Below are positions 25,996 to 34,512 of a stretch of DNA of 64,000 nucleotides, piece after piece (the stretch's first letter is position 1; each line of letters starts with the position of its first letter). The notes beneath the pieces are model-generated. The model was given only the letters and a program-made list of their open reading frames with translations, was not told where the DNA came from and ran no database searches. Source of the DNA: SZUA-547 sp963669265 (lineage in GTDB: Bacteria > Pseudomonadota > Alphaproteobacteria > Rhodobacterales > Rhodobacteraceae). A program made the position numbers and the translations under genes. The stretch lies in NCBI GenBank assembly GCA_963669265.1, contig OY769916.1, positions 1,054,001 to 1,118,000 of the forward strand, read 5' to 3'.

Positions 25996-26148
25996 GAATC
26001 CCGCCGGGGTGAGGGGTTGCATTGCAGAGGTCGCGCCGCGCGGCCTGAGCTCGCCGAGCCACCCTCATCTTCTACCCCGGCGACGATCTCGGCGAGCACG
26101 CGGCGCCTAACAAGAAAAGAGCGCGATCAGCGCCAGAAAGGACCAAAG

Positions 26149-27294
26149 ATGAATACCCGAGAGCTTCGGGCGGCGCTGAAAGCCAAAACGGAAGAAGCGC
26201 GCAACCATGTCGAAGACAGCGAGAAATTCGCTGAAATCGACGCCGAGATCCGCGATCTGACGGACAAGATCGAACGCACCGAGCGTCTCGAGGAACTCGA
26301 GCGCAACTCAGAAGGCCGCGCTATCGAGAACTCCAGCGATGCCACGCCTGACGAAGAATGGCGTTCTCTCGCTCGCGGCGAGCACCGCGCAATGACGGCC
26401 GGCGGAGCCACCGACGGCGCCGCCATGGTGCCAGAGCAGCTTGCCGCGCAAATTCAAAGCCGACTCGTCGATATCTCGCCCGTTCGCTCGGTCGCGAACG
26501 TAATTCAGGTAAGCACCGGTGACGTGCGGTTGCCGGTCAACGATCGCGGCTTCGCGTCTCGCTGGTCGGGCGAGAGCGACGATCGATCAGGCGTCACGAA
26601 CACGCCCACCGTTCGCGGCGTGAAACCGACATTTGGCGAGGCAAATGCTTTGCCACAGGTCAGCCAGCACCTCATTGATGATAGTGCCTACGACGTAGGC
26701 GCGTTCATCGTTGAGAACGCCGCGACGGCATTTGCGGAAGGCGAAGGTGCCGCGTTTATCTCGGGCGATGGCTCTGACAAGCCAACTGGGTTTTTGGACG
26801 GTACTCCGGTCGCGACCGATGACGACAGTCGCGCCGCCGGCGTGCTGCAGTACGTAGCGACAGGCGTCGCCGACAACTTTGCGGCCTCTGAGCCGGTCGA
26901 TAACTTGATCGACCTTAAGTTCGCGCTGCGCGCGGGCTATCGCCAGTCGGCTGTCTGGCTCATGAATTCCAATACTGCGGCCGTGATCTCCAAGTGGAAA
27001 GACGCTGACGACCGGCCGATCTGGCAACCGTCCATCGCCGAGGGTCAGCCCGAGATCTTGCTCGGCCGCCGCGTAGTGATCGCGGAAGATATGCCGGATA
27101 TCGCCGCGGATGCCTTCCCGATCGCGTTCGGCGACTTCAAACGCGGATACACGGTAGCCGATCGCACGGGCATTCGGTTGATCCGCGATGAGGTGACGGC
27201 GCCTGGGCAGGTGAAGTTCTATTTGTCCAAGCGAGTGGGCGGCATCGTCACTGACGACGATGCGATCAAGCTCTTGAAGATCGCGGTGTCTTGA
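26149..27294 (+). CDS. HK97-family phage major capsid protein
   Basis: The 381-residue protein has an N-terminal charged coiled-coil delta/scaffold region (about residues 1-75, TRELRAALKAKTEEARNHVED) that the prohead protease normally removes. The HK97-fold core follows, with FGEANALPQVSQHLIDDSAYD, AFISGDGSDKPTGFL and AFGDFKRGYTVADRTGIRL, all typical of this family. ATG 26149 has AAAGGA upstream. It overlaps the protease start by one base (TGATG). In HK97-type phages the order is portal, protease, capsid; here capsid comes first. Confidence 0.92.
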   Translation: MNTRELRAALKAKTEEARNHVEDSEKFAEIDAEIRDLTDKIERTERLEELERNSEGRAIENSSDATPDEEWRSLARGEHRAMTAGGATDGAAMVPEQLAAQIQSRLVDISPVRSVANVIQVSTGDVRLPVNDRGFASRWSGESDDRSGVTNTPTVRGVKPTFGEANALPQVSQHLIDDSAYDVGAFIVENAATAFAEGEGAAFISGDGSDKPTGFLDGTPVATDDDSRAAGVLQYVATGVADNFAASEPVDNLIDLKFALRAGYRQSAVWLMNSNTAAVISKWKDADDRPIWQPSIAEGQPEILLGRRVVIAEDMPDIAADAFPIAFGDFKRGYTVADRTGIRLIRDEVTAPGQVKFYLSKRVGGIVTDDDAIKLLKIAVS

Positions 27295-27845
27295 TGACCG
27301 GCGCCGAGATCGAACGGCGTTCAATCGAGGTGCGGGCCAACGGTTCGCGCCTCGAAGGCTACGCCGCGGTATTCGACTCTCCGAGCCGGGATCTCGGCGG
27401 GTTTATCGAGACGATTGCACCCGGCGCATTCGCCGCCTCTCTACGGCGGGGTGATGACGTGCTCGCGCTCTTTCACCACGACACGAGGGCGGTGCTCGGC
27501 CGCTCCAAAGCCGGAACACTGCAGCTCCGAGAAGACGCGCAAGGCCTTAGCTTCTCGCTCGATGTGGCGAACACCACGTCCGGTAGAGACGTGCTCGAGA
27601 GTGTAGGCCGCGGTGATATCACCGGCGCGAGTTTCGGCTTTCGCGCACGTCGAGACGAATGGTCGAAGGGCAAGATCCCGGCGGAGCGCCGGCTTCTCGA
27701 AGTCGAGCTTCTCGACGTGACGATCACCCCGTCGCCCGCCTATCCGGCAACTGTCGTTTCCCGCCGTTCGCTCGACGCCGCTCAGATCGCCGGGCGGCGC
27801 GCACGCTACCTCGAACAATTGGAGGCCTATTATGGGCTTCGTTGA
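27294..27845 (+). CDS. HK97-family prohead maturation protease
   Basis: The 183-residue serine protease has the family catalytic histidine in LFHHD and serine in ITGASFGF, and the typical start EGYAAVFDSPS. Translation begins at ATG 27294, overlapping the capsid stop by one base. Its last 14 bases overlap the portal gene. It should cleave the capsid N-terminal scaffold during head maturation. All catalytic positions look intact, which argues against a decayed head module. Confidence 0.92.
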   Translation: MTGAEIERRSIEVRANGSRLEGYAAVFDSPSRDLGGFIETIAPGAFAASLRRGDDVLALFHHDTRAVLGRSKAGTLQLREDAQGLSFSLDVANTTSGRDVLESVGRGDITGASFGFRARRDEWSKGKIPAERRLLEVELLDVTITPSPAYPATVVSRRSLDAAQIAGRRARYLEQLEAYYGLR

Positions 27846-28989
27846 TCTTTTCCGCCGCCGTGAGACGCGGAGCTCAGGCAATGTCACTCTTGCCGCGCTT
27901 GGCGCTGACTGGCTCGGCTCCAAGAAGCTGGGACCGCCCGAGGGGCTCGCGGTCGCGCAAGCCTGCGTCGGAGCGATCTCGCAACATTTGGCGGTCCTTC
28001 CTGTCCACGTCTATCGGTTCGACTCTGAAGCGCGAACTGAGGCGCCCGATCATCCGTTCAATCGCCTCACGCGACGCGAACCGAACCCGTGGCAAACTTG
28101 GCCCGAATTCGTCGAGTGGCTCATCGCTTCGGTGCTATTTCAAGGTAACGGGCTCGCCGAGATCGTCACCGGCGCCGGCGGGCAAATCATGGAGCTTCGT
28201 CCTATTCCATGGGGCCTCGTGCGCGTCGAACTCATCGCTGGCGGGCGGGTGATCTACCATGTCACGGGCGACGACCTCACAGCGCCTCGCGGCAAGGCGC
28301 GCCGCTTGCTTGCTCGCGAAGTGCTGCACCTCCGCTGCCGCACCGACGACGGCGTGATCGGCGTTCCGCCACTACGTCGGGCCGCTAGTGCCGCTGAGGC
28401 GGCCGTCGCGGTGCAGACCTATGCTCGCTCCGGCTGGAACAACGCCACGGCGCCGAGTGGGATCATCAAATCCGAGAAGGCGCTCTCACCTGATGCGCAA
28501 GACAACCTGCGCGGCTCCATCGAGAAATTTCGGGGAGAAGTGAACCGCGGCCGCACTCTGATCCTCGAAGACGGCCTCGAGTTCATAGCGCTCCCGACGA
28601 TCTCGCCGGAAGACGCCGAGCTTTTGGAGTCGCGGAAATTCACGGTCGCGGAGATCGCGCGGATCTTCAACGTGCCGCCTCCGATGATCGGCGCCCTCGA
28701 GCATGGCACGTTCACAAACAGCGAGACGCTTCTTCGCTACTTCGCTCAAAGCACTTTAGCGTTTTGGGCTCGTCGCCTTGAGACCGAGCTTTCGCAGTCG
28801 GTGTTCACCGACGTAGAGCGCGAGAGCTACGAGATCGACGTTGATCTCTCGGGGCTACTGCGCGGCGACCCCGAGAAGCGTTGGGCCGCTCACAAGATCG
28901 CCATCGAAGCCAAAGTTCTCGACCCCGAAGAGGTGCGAGAGATCGAGGGCTTCAATCCGCGCCAGAAAAGCAATCCGGAGGTGCCGTGA
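27832..28989 (+). CDS. HK97-family phage portal protein
   Basis: The 385-residue protein fits the HK97/Phage_portal family: an N-terminal region (VAQACVGAISQHLAVLPVHVY), PNPWQTWPEFVEWLIASVLFQGNG, the central LILEDGLEFIAL, and the conserved VAEIARIFNVPPPMIG followed by TNSETLLRYFAQSTL. Portals form the dodecameric DNA gate of the head. The gene overlaps the protease by 14 bp and the next gene by one base. No terminase gene is adjacent. Confidence 0.92.
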   Translation: MGFVDLFRRRETRSSGNVTLAALGADWLGSKKLGPPEGLAVAQACVGAISQHLAVLPVHVYRFDSEARTEAPDHPFNRLTRREPNPWQTWPEFVEWLIASVLFQGNGLAEIVTGAGGQIMELRPIPWGLVRVELIAGGRVIYHVTGDDLTAPRGKARRLLAREVLHLRCRTDDGVIGVPPLRRAASAAEAAVAVQTYARSGWNNATAPSGIIKSEKALSPDAQDNLRGSIEKFRGEVNRGRTLILEDGLEFIALPTISPEDAELLESRKFTVAEIARIFNVPPPMIGALEHGTFTNSETLLRYFAQSTLAFWARRLETELSQSVFTDVERESYEIDVDLSGLLRGDPEKRWAAHKIAIEAKVLDPEEVREIEGFNPRQKSNPEVP

Positions 28990-29330
28990 TGTCTGGTCTT
29001 CCAGAACTTCTCTCCCTCGCTGAAGCCGCCCGAAAGCTTTGCCCGCATGGAAGTACGGGCCGCGCGATTACCGCCGCAACGCTTCGTGGAGAAGCCAAGC
29101 GCGGACGCCTTCGCGTCATGAAACTCGCTGGAAAGTTTTTCACAACAGAAGCCGCACTCAAGGAGATGATCGAGCAATGCCAAGAAAGCGCCTTCCCCCT
29201 CGACTCTACATCCGTCGCCGCCGAGGCCGTGAGGCAGTCTATTGCATCCGAGACGGCGAACGCGAAGTCTCAACGGGATGTCTTGAGGGAGACCGCGAAG
29301 GCGCTGAAAAAGCACTTGCCCTCTTCATAG
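28989..29330 (+). CDS. Excisionase-like small DNA-binding protein
   Basis: The 113-residue protein starts at an ATG overlapping the portal stop by one base. Its first 60 residues fit a MerR/excisionase-like winged helix (LLSLAEAARKLCPHG, ITAATLRGEAKRGRLRVMKLAGKFFTTEAAL). The C-terminal third is a charged helix. Its last 154 bases overlap the integrase gene in another frame. Position before the integrase suggests a recombination directionality factor; it may also repress. Confidence 0.7.
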   Translation: MSGLPELLSLAEAARKLCPHGSTGRAITAATLRGEAKRGRLRVMKLAGKFFTTEAALKEMIEQCQESAFPLDSTSVAAEAVRQSIASETANAKSQRDVLRETAKALKKHLPSS

Positions 29331-30241
29331 CCACCAAATACGAGGCGCCTTCGAGCACCCGCGATCCCGAACGGATAACGGTCGGCGAGTGCCTCAACAT
29401 CTACGCCCGAGAACACGCACCGAGCACCGCGGCACCAGAGCGAATTGCATGGGCGATCGAGGCGCTCGCGGAGTTTTGGGCCGACAAGCCTGTGAGCGGC
29501 GTCACCGCCTTTGCTTGCCGCCTCTATGCGAAGAAACGAAGTAAGGCGCCGGGCACGATCCGCCGCGAGCTAGGCACAATGTCTGCCGCTCTGCGCTATT
29601 GCGAGATGGAAGGCTATCTAACCCGAGCGCCTGCGGTCGTGCGCCCCAAAAAACCACCGGCAAAGGATCGGTGGCTTACGCGCGAGGAAGTAGCGCGCTT
29701 GTTACGTGCGGCGCGGACAAGCGAGAGATCGCGCCATGTCGCCAGATTTATACTTCTCGCTGCATACACAGGTACGCGCCGAGACGCTCTTCTTCGCCTA
29801 CAGTGGCAACCGAATGAGGCCGGTGGATGGATCGACCTTGAGCGCGGACTTCTCTATCGAGCGGGATCTGCGCAGTCAGAGACGAACAAGCGCCAACCGC
29901 CGGCTCGCCTCCCCCGTCAACTTCTCCATCACGCGCTGCGCTGGCAGCGAACATCTCGGCGCTTCGTCGTCGAGTATCAGGGCAATCCGGTGCGCGAGAT
30001 TAAGAGGGCGTGGACTCGCATTTGCGACGACGCGGAAGTCAGAGATGCGACGCCGCATACACTACGTCATACGGCGATCACGTGGGCAATGCAGCGCGGA
30101 GCGCGGATCGCCGATGCGTCGGGGTATTTCGGCGTCTCAATACAGACGCTCGAGCGCACCTATCTGCATCACCATCCCGATTTTCAAGCGTCGGCTGTGG
30201 CAGCGATGGAGCAACGTCAAACTTGCGAATTTCGACGCTAG
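29177..30241 (+). CDS. Tyrosine site-specific recombinase (phage integrase)
   Basis: The 354-residue integrase has an N-terminal arm-binding region (PPRLYIRRRRGREAVYCIRDG), a SAM-like core-binding domain, and a catalytic domain with R201 in TGTRRDALL, the H294-x-x-R297-H298 box (HTLRH) and nucleophile Y329 in LERTYLHHHP. All key residues are present. The start at ATG 29177 lies inside the preceding gene, giving a 154-bp overlap in a different frame. It should recombine the 46-bp tRNA-Arg core. It stops four bases from the converging DUF262 gene. Confidence 0.9.
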   Translation: MPRKRLPPRLYIRRRRGREAVYCIRDGEREVSTGCLEGDREGAEKALALFIATKYEAPSSTRDPERITVGECLNIYAREHAPSTAAPERIAWAIEALAEFWADKPVSGVTAFACRLYAKKRSKAPGTIRRELGTMSAALRYCEMEGYLTRAPAVVRPKKPPAKDRWLTREEVARLLRAARTSERSRHVARFILLAAYTGTRRDALLRLQWQPNEAGGWIDLERGLLYRAGSAQSETNKRQPPARLPRQLLHHALRWQRTSRRFVVEYQGNPVREIKRAWTRICDDAEVRDATPHTLRHTAITWAMQRGARIADASGYFGVSIQTLERTYLHHHPDFQASAVAAMEQRQTCEFRR

Positions 30242-30245
30242 CGAG

Positions 30246-31823
30246 CTAACTGCTCGAAGCAGCACAAAGCTTACGTGCATGACTAATCAGCCGGCCTGTA
30301 CGGGCTTCAATGAACTCATCATATTCTAGTAATCTGTCCGAGTACTCACAGAAGGCCTTCTCGAGATATTCATCGCGACGAGCCGCACTAATTTCATCAA
30401 AATATACCTCCGGCGGCTTATCTTTGATCGAATTATTATCTGATCGTATTAAGAAGCAAATATTGGCAAGGGAGTTTGCCTCTCTAGACTCAATTCCCTC
30501 CCTCTCTAAGTGCTTCCTCGGAAAAATGTGATGAAACTCATGTCGGCTTCCTTTCTTCAACACCTTCGATGTATCCACAACACTGCCACTCAAAAAAGAA
30601 TGCGGCTTCATATTCGCGAGCATTAGTATAAGTGCTTTAGAGTTTGCTGTACCCGCTGAAAATTTGTTTTTCTCGAAATCGATTTTAATTTCAAACCTCG
30701 AGAATTTTATCGAGTGGTGTTCATTTGCCTTAAGAGCCTTCATCTCAATTATATCCGATGCCTGACGCGCGGTTACATCCGCAGAAAACCGGCGTGTAAA
30801 TACGGATCGCCAGAACCACTTAATTATCATCTGTTTTTGAGCATCGGTATAACGCACACCATCAGCGCGCCTAGTCGCAAAAAATGTACTTAACGGAACA
30901 AGAACGCCCGGAAAAGGAAGCATTTTATAATGAACGACACCAAGCTCGCGCTTCAAAAAGTCGATTGCTCCGAGAATACCCGCTTCAATTAAGTCAAACT
31001 GATCACGTATGTCATCACCTTGTAGATCCAGAATCTTATTTGGAGAAGTTTCTCCAGTAATAACAGCGGCACATATTCTTAGCTGCAAGTCTCGATCGTC
31101 GACCAACTCCTCAAATCCATGCTCGGATATATGATCCTGTAAAGCTTTAAATTTTTCTATTAAATCAAAGTCGTCAGACCAACTCCATGCCGCGAGAAGT
31201 TCGAAAAGATCCAATTCGGTACCCGCTCGGTTAATTCTCTCAAAGACGATAGCGACTTCGTTCTTATCGCTCGTTTCAAATGTTTCATTTGGAATTCTGT
31301 ACTCTTTAAATTTCTCCTGCACGCTGTCGACTAACTTAGCTTGATCATCCGAAAGATTCCTAGTTGCAGTACGATACGCTACAGTTTCAAAAAAAGTATT
31401 AATTGGGAAGTGTCTATCTTCGTCGGCCTCATCAGGAGAAAGCGCATAAAAACATGTATCCTGAGGATTATTTGCTGCTTCCATATCAAAGAATATATCG
31501 ACCCACGAATTATCTTCTGGAGATAATTCATTTTGAAATACACTAAATAAGCTGGTCAATCTCTGCTGACCATCCAATACATAATTTACGGGATAATCTC
31601 TCTTCGGCTCTGGAAGCCTAAAAGATCCAAGGTATTTTTCAGTTTTTAGACGTTCATCTGTTTGCCAAAAAATAATCGTTCCAATTGGAAATCCCTTATA
31701 TATACTATCAATAAGAAAAGCGACTTGTTCAGATGCCCAAACAAAGTCTCGTTGAAATGCGGGGATTCTAATGTCTCCACTGGAGACTCTGTCAATCAAG
31801 TTCCTAATCGTTAAATCGGCCAA
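30246..31823 (-). CDS. DUF262-HNH protein (GmrSD-like), candidate defence cargo
   Basis: The 525-residue protein has the DUF262 motifs IPAFQRDFVWA (20-30) and DGQQRLTSL (84-92) of the GmrS-like ParB-fold nucleotidase, and a C-terminal HNH-like motif HEFHHIFPRKHL starting near residue 428 with a conserved Asn pair later (SLANICFLI). This is the layout of single-chain GmrSD-type IV restriction proteins, which attack modified phage DNA. The gene is far richer in A and T than its neighbours and opposes the element's other genes, so it looks like later cargo between integrase and attR. Confidence 0.8.
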   Translation of the reverse strand: MADLTIRNLIDRVSSGDIRIPAFQRDFVWASEQVAFLIDSIYKGFPIGTIIFWQTDERLKTEKYLGSFRLPEPKRDYPVNYVLDGQQRLTSLFSVFQNELSPEDNSWVDIFFDMEAANNPQDTCFYALSPDEADEDRHFPINTFFETVAYRTATRNLSDDQAKLVDSVQEKFKEYRIPNETFETSDKNEVAIVFERINRAGTELDLFELLAAWSWSDDFDLIEKFKALQDHISEHGFEELVDDRDLQLRICAAVITGETSPNKILDLQGDDIRDQFDLIEAGILGAIDFLKRELGVVHYKMLPFPGVLVPLSTFFATRRADGVRYTDAQKQMIIKWFWRSVFTRRFSADVTARQASDIIEMKALKANEHHSIKFSRFEIKIDFEKNKFSAGTANSKALILMLANMKPHSFLSGSVVDTSKVLKKGSRHEFHHIFPRKHLEREGIESREANSLANICFLIRSDNNSIKDKPPEVYFDEISAARRDEYLEKAFCEYSDRLLEYDEFIEARTGRLISHARKLCAASSS

Positions 31824-32057
31824 AGCTACCTTCGCTCCTCAGGTTAGTGAAGTTCTGCGTACTCTTCCATTCGTACAGGAGCCTCATCAAATGAGTCGAG
31901 AGTTTCTCACGCCCATTCCCAGCCCTGCCGACACATTGGTGAGCAAGACCATTCAATCTTGGGGCTAAAACTGGGGCCAGATAGTCTACTTGGGTTTCTC
32001 GCAATCTTCATTCACGCTATAACGCGATGAAAACAGGCGGGAAATTTTGTGAGAAAG
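31824..32057. other. Right-end leader of the element
   Basis: This 234-bp AT-leaning stretch between the DUF262 start and attR has no convincing gene. It must hold the leftward DUF262 promoter and probably integrase arm sites. Confidence 0.4.
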
Positions 32058-32103
32058 TGGCGCACCCAGCAGGATTCGAACCTGCGACCTCTGCCTTCGG
32101 AGG
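32058..32103. repeat. attR: 46-bp core within intact tRNA-Arg
   Basis: These 46 bases are identical to 22533-22578. They cover the anticodon loop to CCA of the functional tRNA-Arg gene. The element therefore supplies the 3' half that keeps the tRNA intact. Confidence 0.92.
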
Positions 32104-32134
32104 GCAGCGCTCTATCCAGCTGAGCTATGGGTGC
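32058..32134 (-). tRNA. tRNA-Arg (anticodon CCG), integration target
   Basis: The minus strand gives a full cloverleaf: acceptor GCACCCA pairs with TGGGTGC, the D-arm has AGCTCAGCTGGATAGAGC, the anticodon stem CTGCC/GGCAG encloses loop CTCCGAA (anticodon CCG), and the T-arm carries GGTTCGAATCC. The discriminator is G and CCA is encoded. It reads codon CGG. The integrated element lies on its 3' side. Confidence 0.95.
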
Positions 32135-32320
32135 CGCGGGCATCAGATAGCCGAAGCTGGCCCGGCGCGCAACGCCGGTTTGCGCCGGATCCGCCAATGC
32201 TGCCCACGCCCGCTCGCCCAGCCGGAGTCCACTCAGAAAACCATCCGGTTACGGAAACGCTCTTGCGGCTAAAGCGGGCGCTCAACACAATACAAGCTCA
32301 CATTTGGGGCGGCGCGGCAT

Positions 32321-33844
32321 ATGACGACATCCACAACGACCGGTCGAAAGGCGGCTCTGTCGGCGTTGCTGCTGGTGATGTGCGCCCAGGCGACGCTCAT
32401 GACGCTGATCCCGCTGATCGCGCATGTCAGCCTTCCGCTCGACATCGTGCGAGAGGGCCTCGCCTGGGGACGCGAATGGCAATGGGGATATCCAAAACAC
32501 CCGCCCCTCGTCTCCTGGATCGTCGAGTCCGCCCATCGCATCGCGGGGGATCACGGCGTCTTTCTGCTGGGGCAGATCACCGTCGCGGCGACCTATGCCC
32601 TCGTCTATCTGATCGGCCGGGAGTTCGCTTCGCCGCGCACCGCCGCGATCGGCGCGATCCTCTTGGTCGGCAACTATTATTTCGTGCTCCCGTCGCCGGA
32701 GTTTAACCACAACCTCGCCCAATTGCCGTTCTGGGCGGGGGCGATCTATTGCTATCTGCGCGCCTCGCGCACCGGCGGGATCGGGTGGTGGGCGTTGTTA
32801 GGCGCCATCGCCGGCCTGAGCGTTCTGGTGAAGTACTCGGCCGCCGTCCTGCTGACGGTGATCGCGGCGCATATTCTGGCCACGCAACCGAGAACCCTGC
32901 GCACGAAGGGCCCTTGGCTAGCCGCTGGCCTCGCGCTGTTGATCTTCGCGCCCCACGGCGTCTGGCTGGTGAGGAACGACTTCGTAACGCTCAGCTATGT
33001 GGACGGGAGGGCGGGAGATCTTGCTGATCTCGGCGCTCAGGTCATGGCGTCCGCCAAATTCCTGCTGGCGCAGATCGCCAACCATCTGCCGATCCTTGTC
33101 CTCTTGCTGTTGTCAGGGCTTTTCTGGCGGCGGACGGTGGTCGGGGATGATGGCGCGAGCGACGCGCCGATTCCGCGCTTCAGCCGTCGCGATCTCGGCT
33201 TTCTGCTGACATTCGGTTTGGCGCCGGGTTTGGCGACTGCGGCGCTGCCCCTGCTCACCGGTCAAGGGCTGCGGGACATGTGGGGCACACCGATGTGGAG
33301 CCTCTCCGGATTGCTGATCGTGGCGCTGCTCGGCCAGCGCGTCGCGCAGATCTCGCTGAAGAGGCTCGCCATTTCCGCCACCGCCGTCATCGCGGTGATG
33401 GCGCTCGGATATGGCGCAGAGAAAACCCTGCCGCAGGGGTTTGGCGCGAAAGCCTCCCGGGCCGGCTGGCCGGATCAATCGATCGCCGACGCGTTGAGCG
33501 CCGAATGGGCGGCGCGCACCGACTGCCCACTGACGGTCATCGCCGGGCCGGGGTGGCTTGGCCCGATCGTCGCCTCTCGGATGCCCCAGCGCCCCTCGGT
33601 GCTGTTCGACGGGAATTACGACATCTCGCCCTGGCTGACGCCGGATCGCGTGGCGCGGGATGGCGCGCTGGTGATCTGGGAGGCGAAGAAGAACGGCAAG
33701 TCGCCCAAATTCGCGAGCGCGTTGCCGGGGTTTGAAATGGGCGGCGTTCTGAGCTTCGATTGGCCCTACGCGCCGACCGCCGCGCCGCTGAAGGTCGGCT
33801 GGGGCGCGACGCCAGCAAATTGCGACGCCGCGCCCTCAGACTAA
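32321..33844 (+). CDS. Membrane glycosyltransferase, GT39/ArnT-like family
   Basis: The 507-residue protein has about nine to ten membrane helices in the first 350 residues and a soluble C-terminal part. Between helices 1 and 2, LPLDIVREGLAWGREWQWGYPKHPPL has the acidic residue followed by Tyr-Pro-Lys-His-Pro-Pro seen in GT39/PMT_2 enzymes such as ArnT. Such enzymes use polyprenyl-phosphate sugars to modify lipid A or other periplasmic acceptors; donor and acceptor are not predictable here. It is a single gene just outside attR and converges on the SCO gene. Confidence 0.85.
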   Translation: MTTSTTTGRKAALSALLLVMCAQATLMTLIPLIAHVSLPLDIVREGLAWGREWQWGYPKHPPLVSWIVESAHRIAGDHGVFLLGQITVAATYALVYLIGREFASPRTAAIGAILLVGNYYFVLPSPEFNHNLAQLPFWAGAIYCYLRASRTGGIGWWALLGAIAGLSVLVKYSAAVLLTVIAAHILATQPRTLRTKGPWLAAGLALLIFAPHGVWLVRNDFVTLSYVDGRAGDLADLGAQVMASAKFLLAQIANHLPILVLLLLSGLFWRRTVVGDDGASDAPIPRFSRRDLGFLLTFGLAPGLATAALPLLTGQGLRDMWGTPMWSLSGLLIVALLGQRVAQISLKRLAISATAVIAVMALGYGAEKTLPQGFGAKASRAGWPDQSIADALSAEWAARTDCPLTVIAGPGWLGPIVASRMPQRPSVLFDGNYDISPWLTPDRVARDGALVIWEAKKNGKSPKFASALPGFEMGGVLSFDWPYAPTAAPLKVGWGATPANCDAAPSD

Positions 33845-33857
33845 CTACGAATAACCG

Positions 33858-34505
33858 TCACAGATACTTGGTGATGATCTCGGCCATCTGCTCTGGGCCC
33901 AGCACCGGGGGCAGCAGGGACAGCAGCTCTCCATCCCCGTCGACCAGATAGATGAACGAGCCATGCGAATAGATCGGACCGTATTCCGGATCGACGAATT
34001 GCAGCTTGGCCTCCACCCCGAACGCGTCGCGGGCGTCCGCCAGCGCTTCCGGCGAGCCGGTTAGCCCGGTCAGCTTCGGATGGATACGGGGGAGATTTTC
34101 AGACAGGGTCTGAGGCGTATCCAATTCGGGATCGATGGTGATCATCAGCGGCGCGACGCCATCCACGTCCTCGCCCAGCAGATCGAGGGTGGCCGCCATG
34201 CGCGGCAACGCGACGGAGCAGATGCCCGGACAATTGGCGTAGCCGAAGAAGATCAGCATCTTCTTGTCCGAGTAATCCGCGGGCGTGCGCGCCTCTCCGG
34301 TCTGGTCGATTAGATCGAACTCGGCGCTCACCTGCACCGGGAACGGCAGACCGTCCAGAACGGGCGCGTCCGGCGCAGCCGCAGCCGTGGTCTCGCCATG
34401 GGCGAGCGCCTCTTCCTTGGTGGCGTGGACGACCCCGTCATGGGCGAACGCCTGCGGAGCCGCCAGCACGGATGCGAGCAGTAGAAAGACCGATACGCGT
34501 TTCAT
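33858..34505 (-). CDS. SCO1/SenC-family periplasmic copper/thiol protein
   Basis: The 215-residue protein has a signal peptide (cut near AFA-H, residue 21) and a thioredoxin-like SCO domain. Copper ligands are in place: C92 and C96 in CPGIC and H181 in YSHGSFIYL. SCO proteins deliver copper to, or reduce the thiols of, the CuA site of cytochrome oxidase. ATG 34505 begins the signal peptide. It is third in a unit with two Cys-containing exported proteins and has no oxidase genes nearby, so its partner may be one of those proteins. Confidence 0.88.
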   Translation of the reverse strand: MKRVSVFLLLASVLAAPQAFAHDGVVHATKEEALAHGETTAAAAPDAPVLDGLPFPVQVSAEFDLIDQTGEARTPADYSDKKMLIFFGYANCPGICSVALPRMAATLDLLGEDVDGVAPLMITIDPELDTPQTLSENLPRIHPKLTGLTGSPEALADARDAFGVEAKLQFVDPEYGPIYSHGSFIYLVDGDGELLSLLPPVLGPEQMAEIITKYL

Positions 34506-34512
34506 CTGGCGC

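Larger units (their letters stand above)
22533..32103. mobile_element. Integrated tRNA-Arg element: satellite-like or reduced prophage with head genes and DUF262 cargo
   Basis: The element is defined by a 46-bp direct repeat at 22533-22578 and 32058-32103, so its unit length is 9,525 bp. It encodes a primase/helicase, three small proteins, capsid, protease, portal, an excisionase-like protein, a tyrosine integrase and a DUF262-HNH protein. Everything except the DUF262 gene runs rightward. No terminase, head-tail connector, tail, lysis or repressor gene is recognisable. The small complete set with replication, head and integration genes and intact ends suggests a capsid-encoding satellite that needs a helper phage; a decayed prophage is the alternative. 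Confidence 0.85.

Noticed and set aside
26149..28989. Gene transfer agent head cluster, common in this bacterial group
   Set aside because: The genes are inside an element with integrase and exact attachment repeats, the order is inverted, and no other gene-transfer-agent genes follow.
31804..32004. A 66-codon minus-strand frame upstream of the DUF262 gene as an antitoxin or regulator
   Set aside because: It overlaps the DUF262 start, has no clear ribosome-binding site and no domain-like composition.
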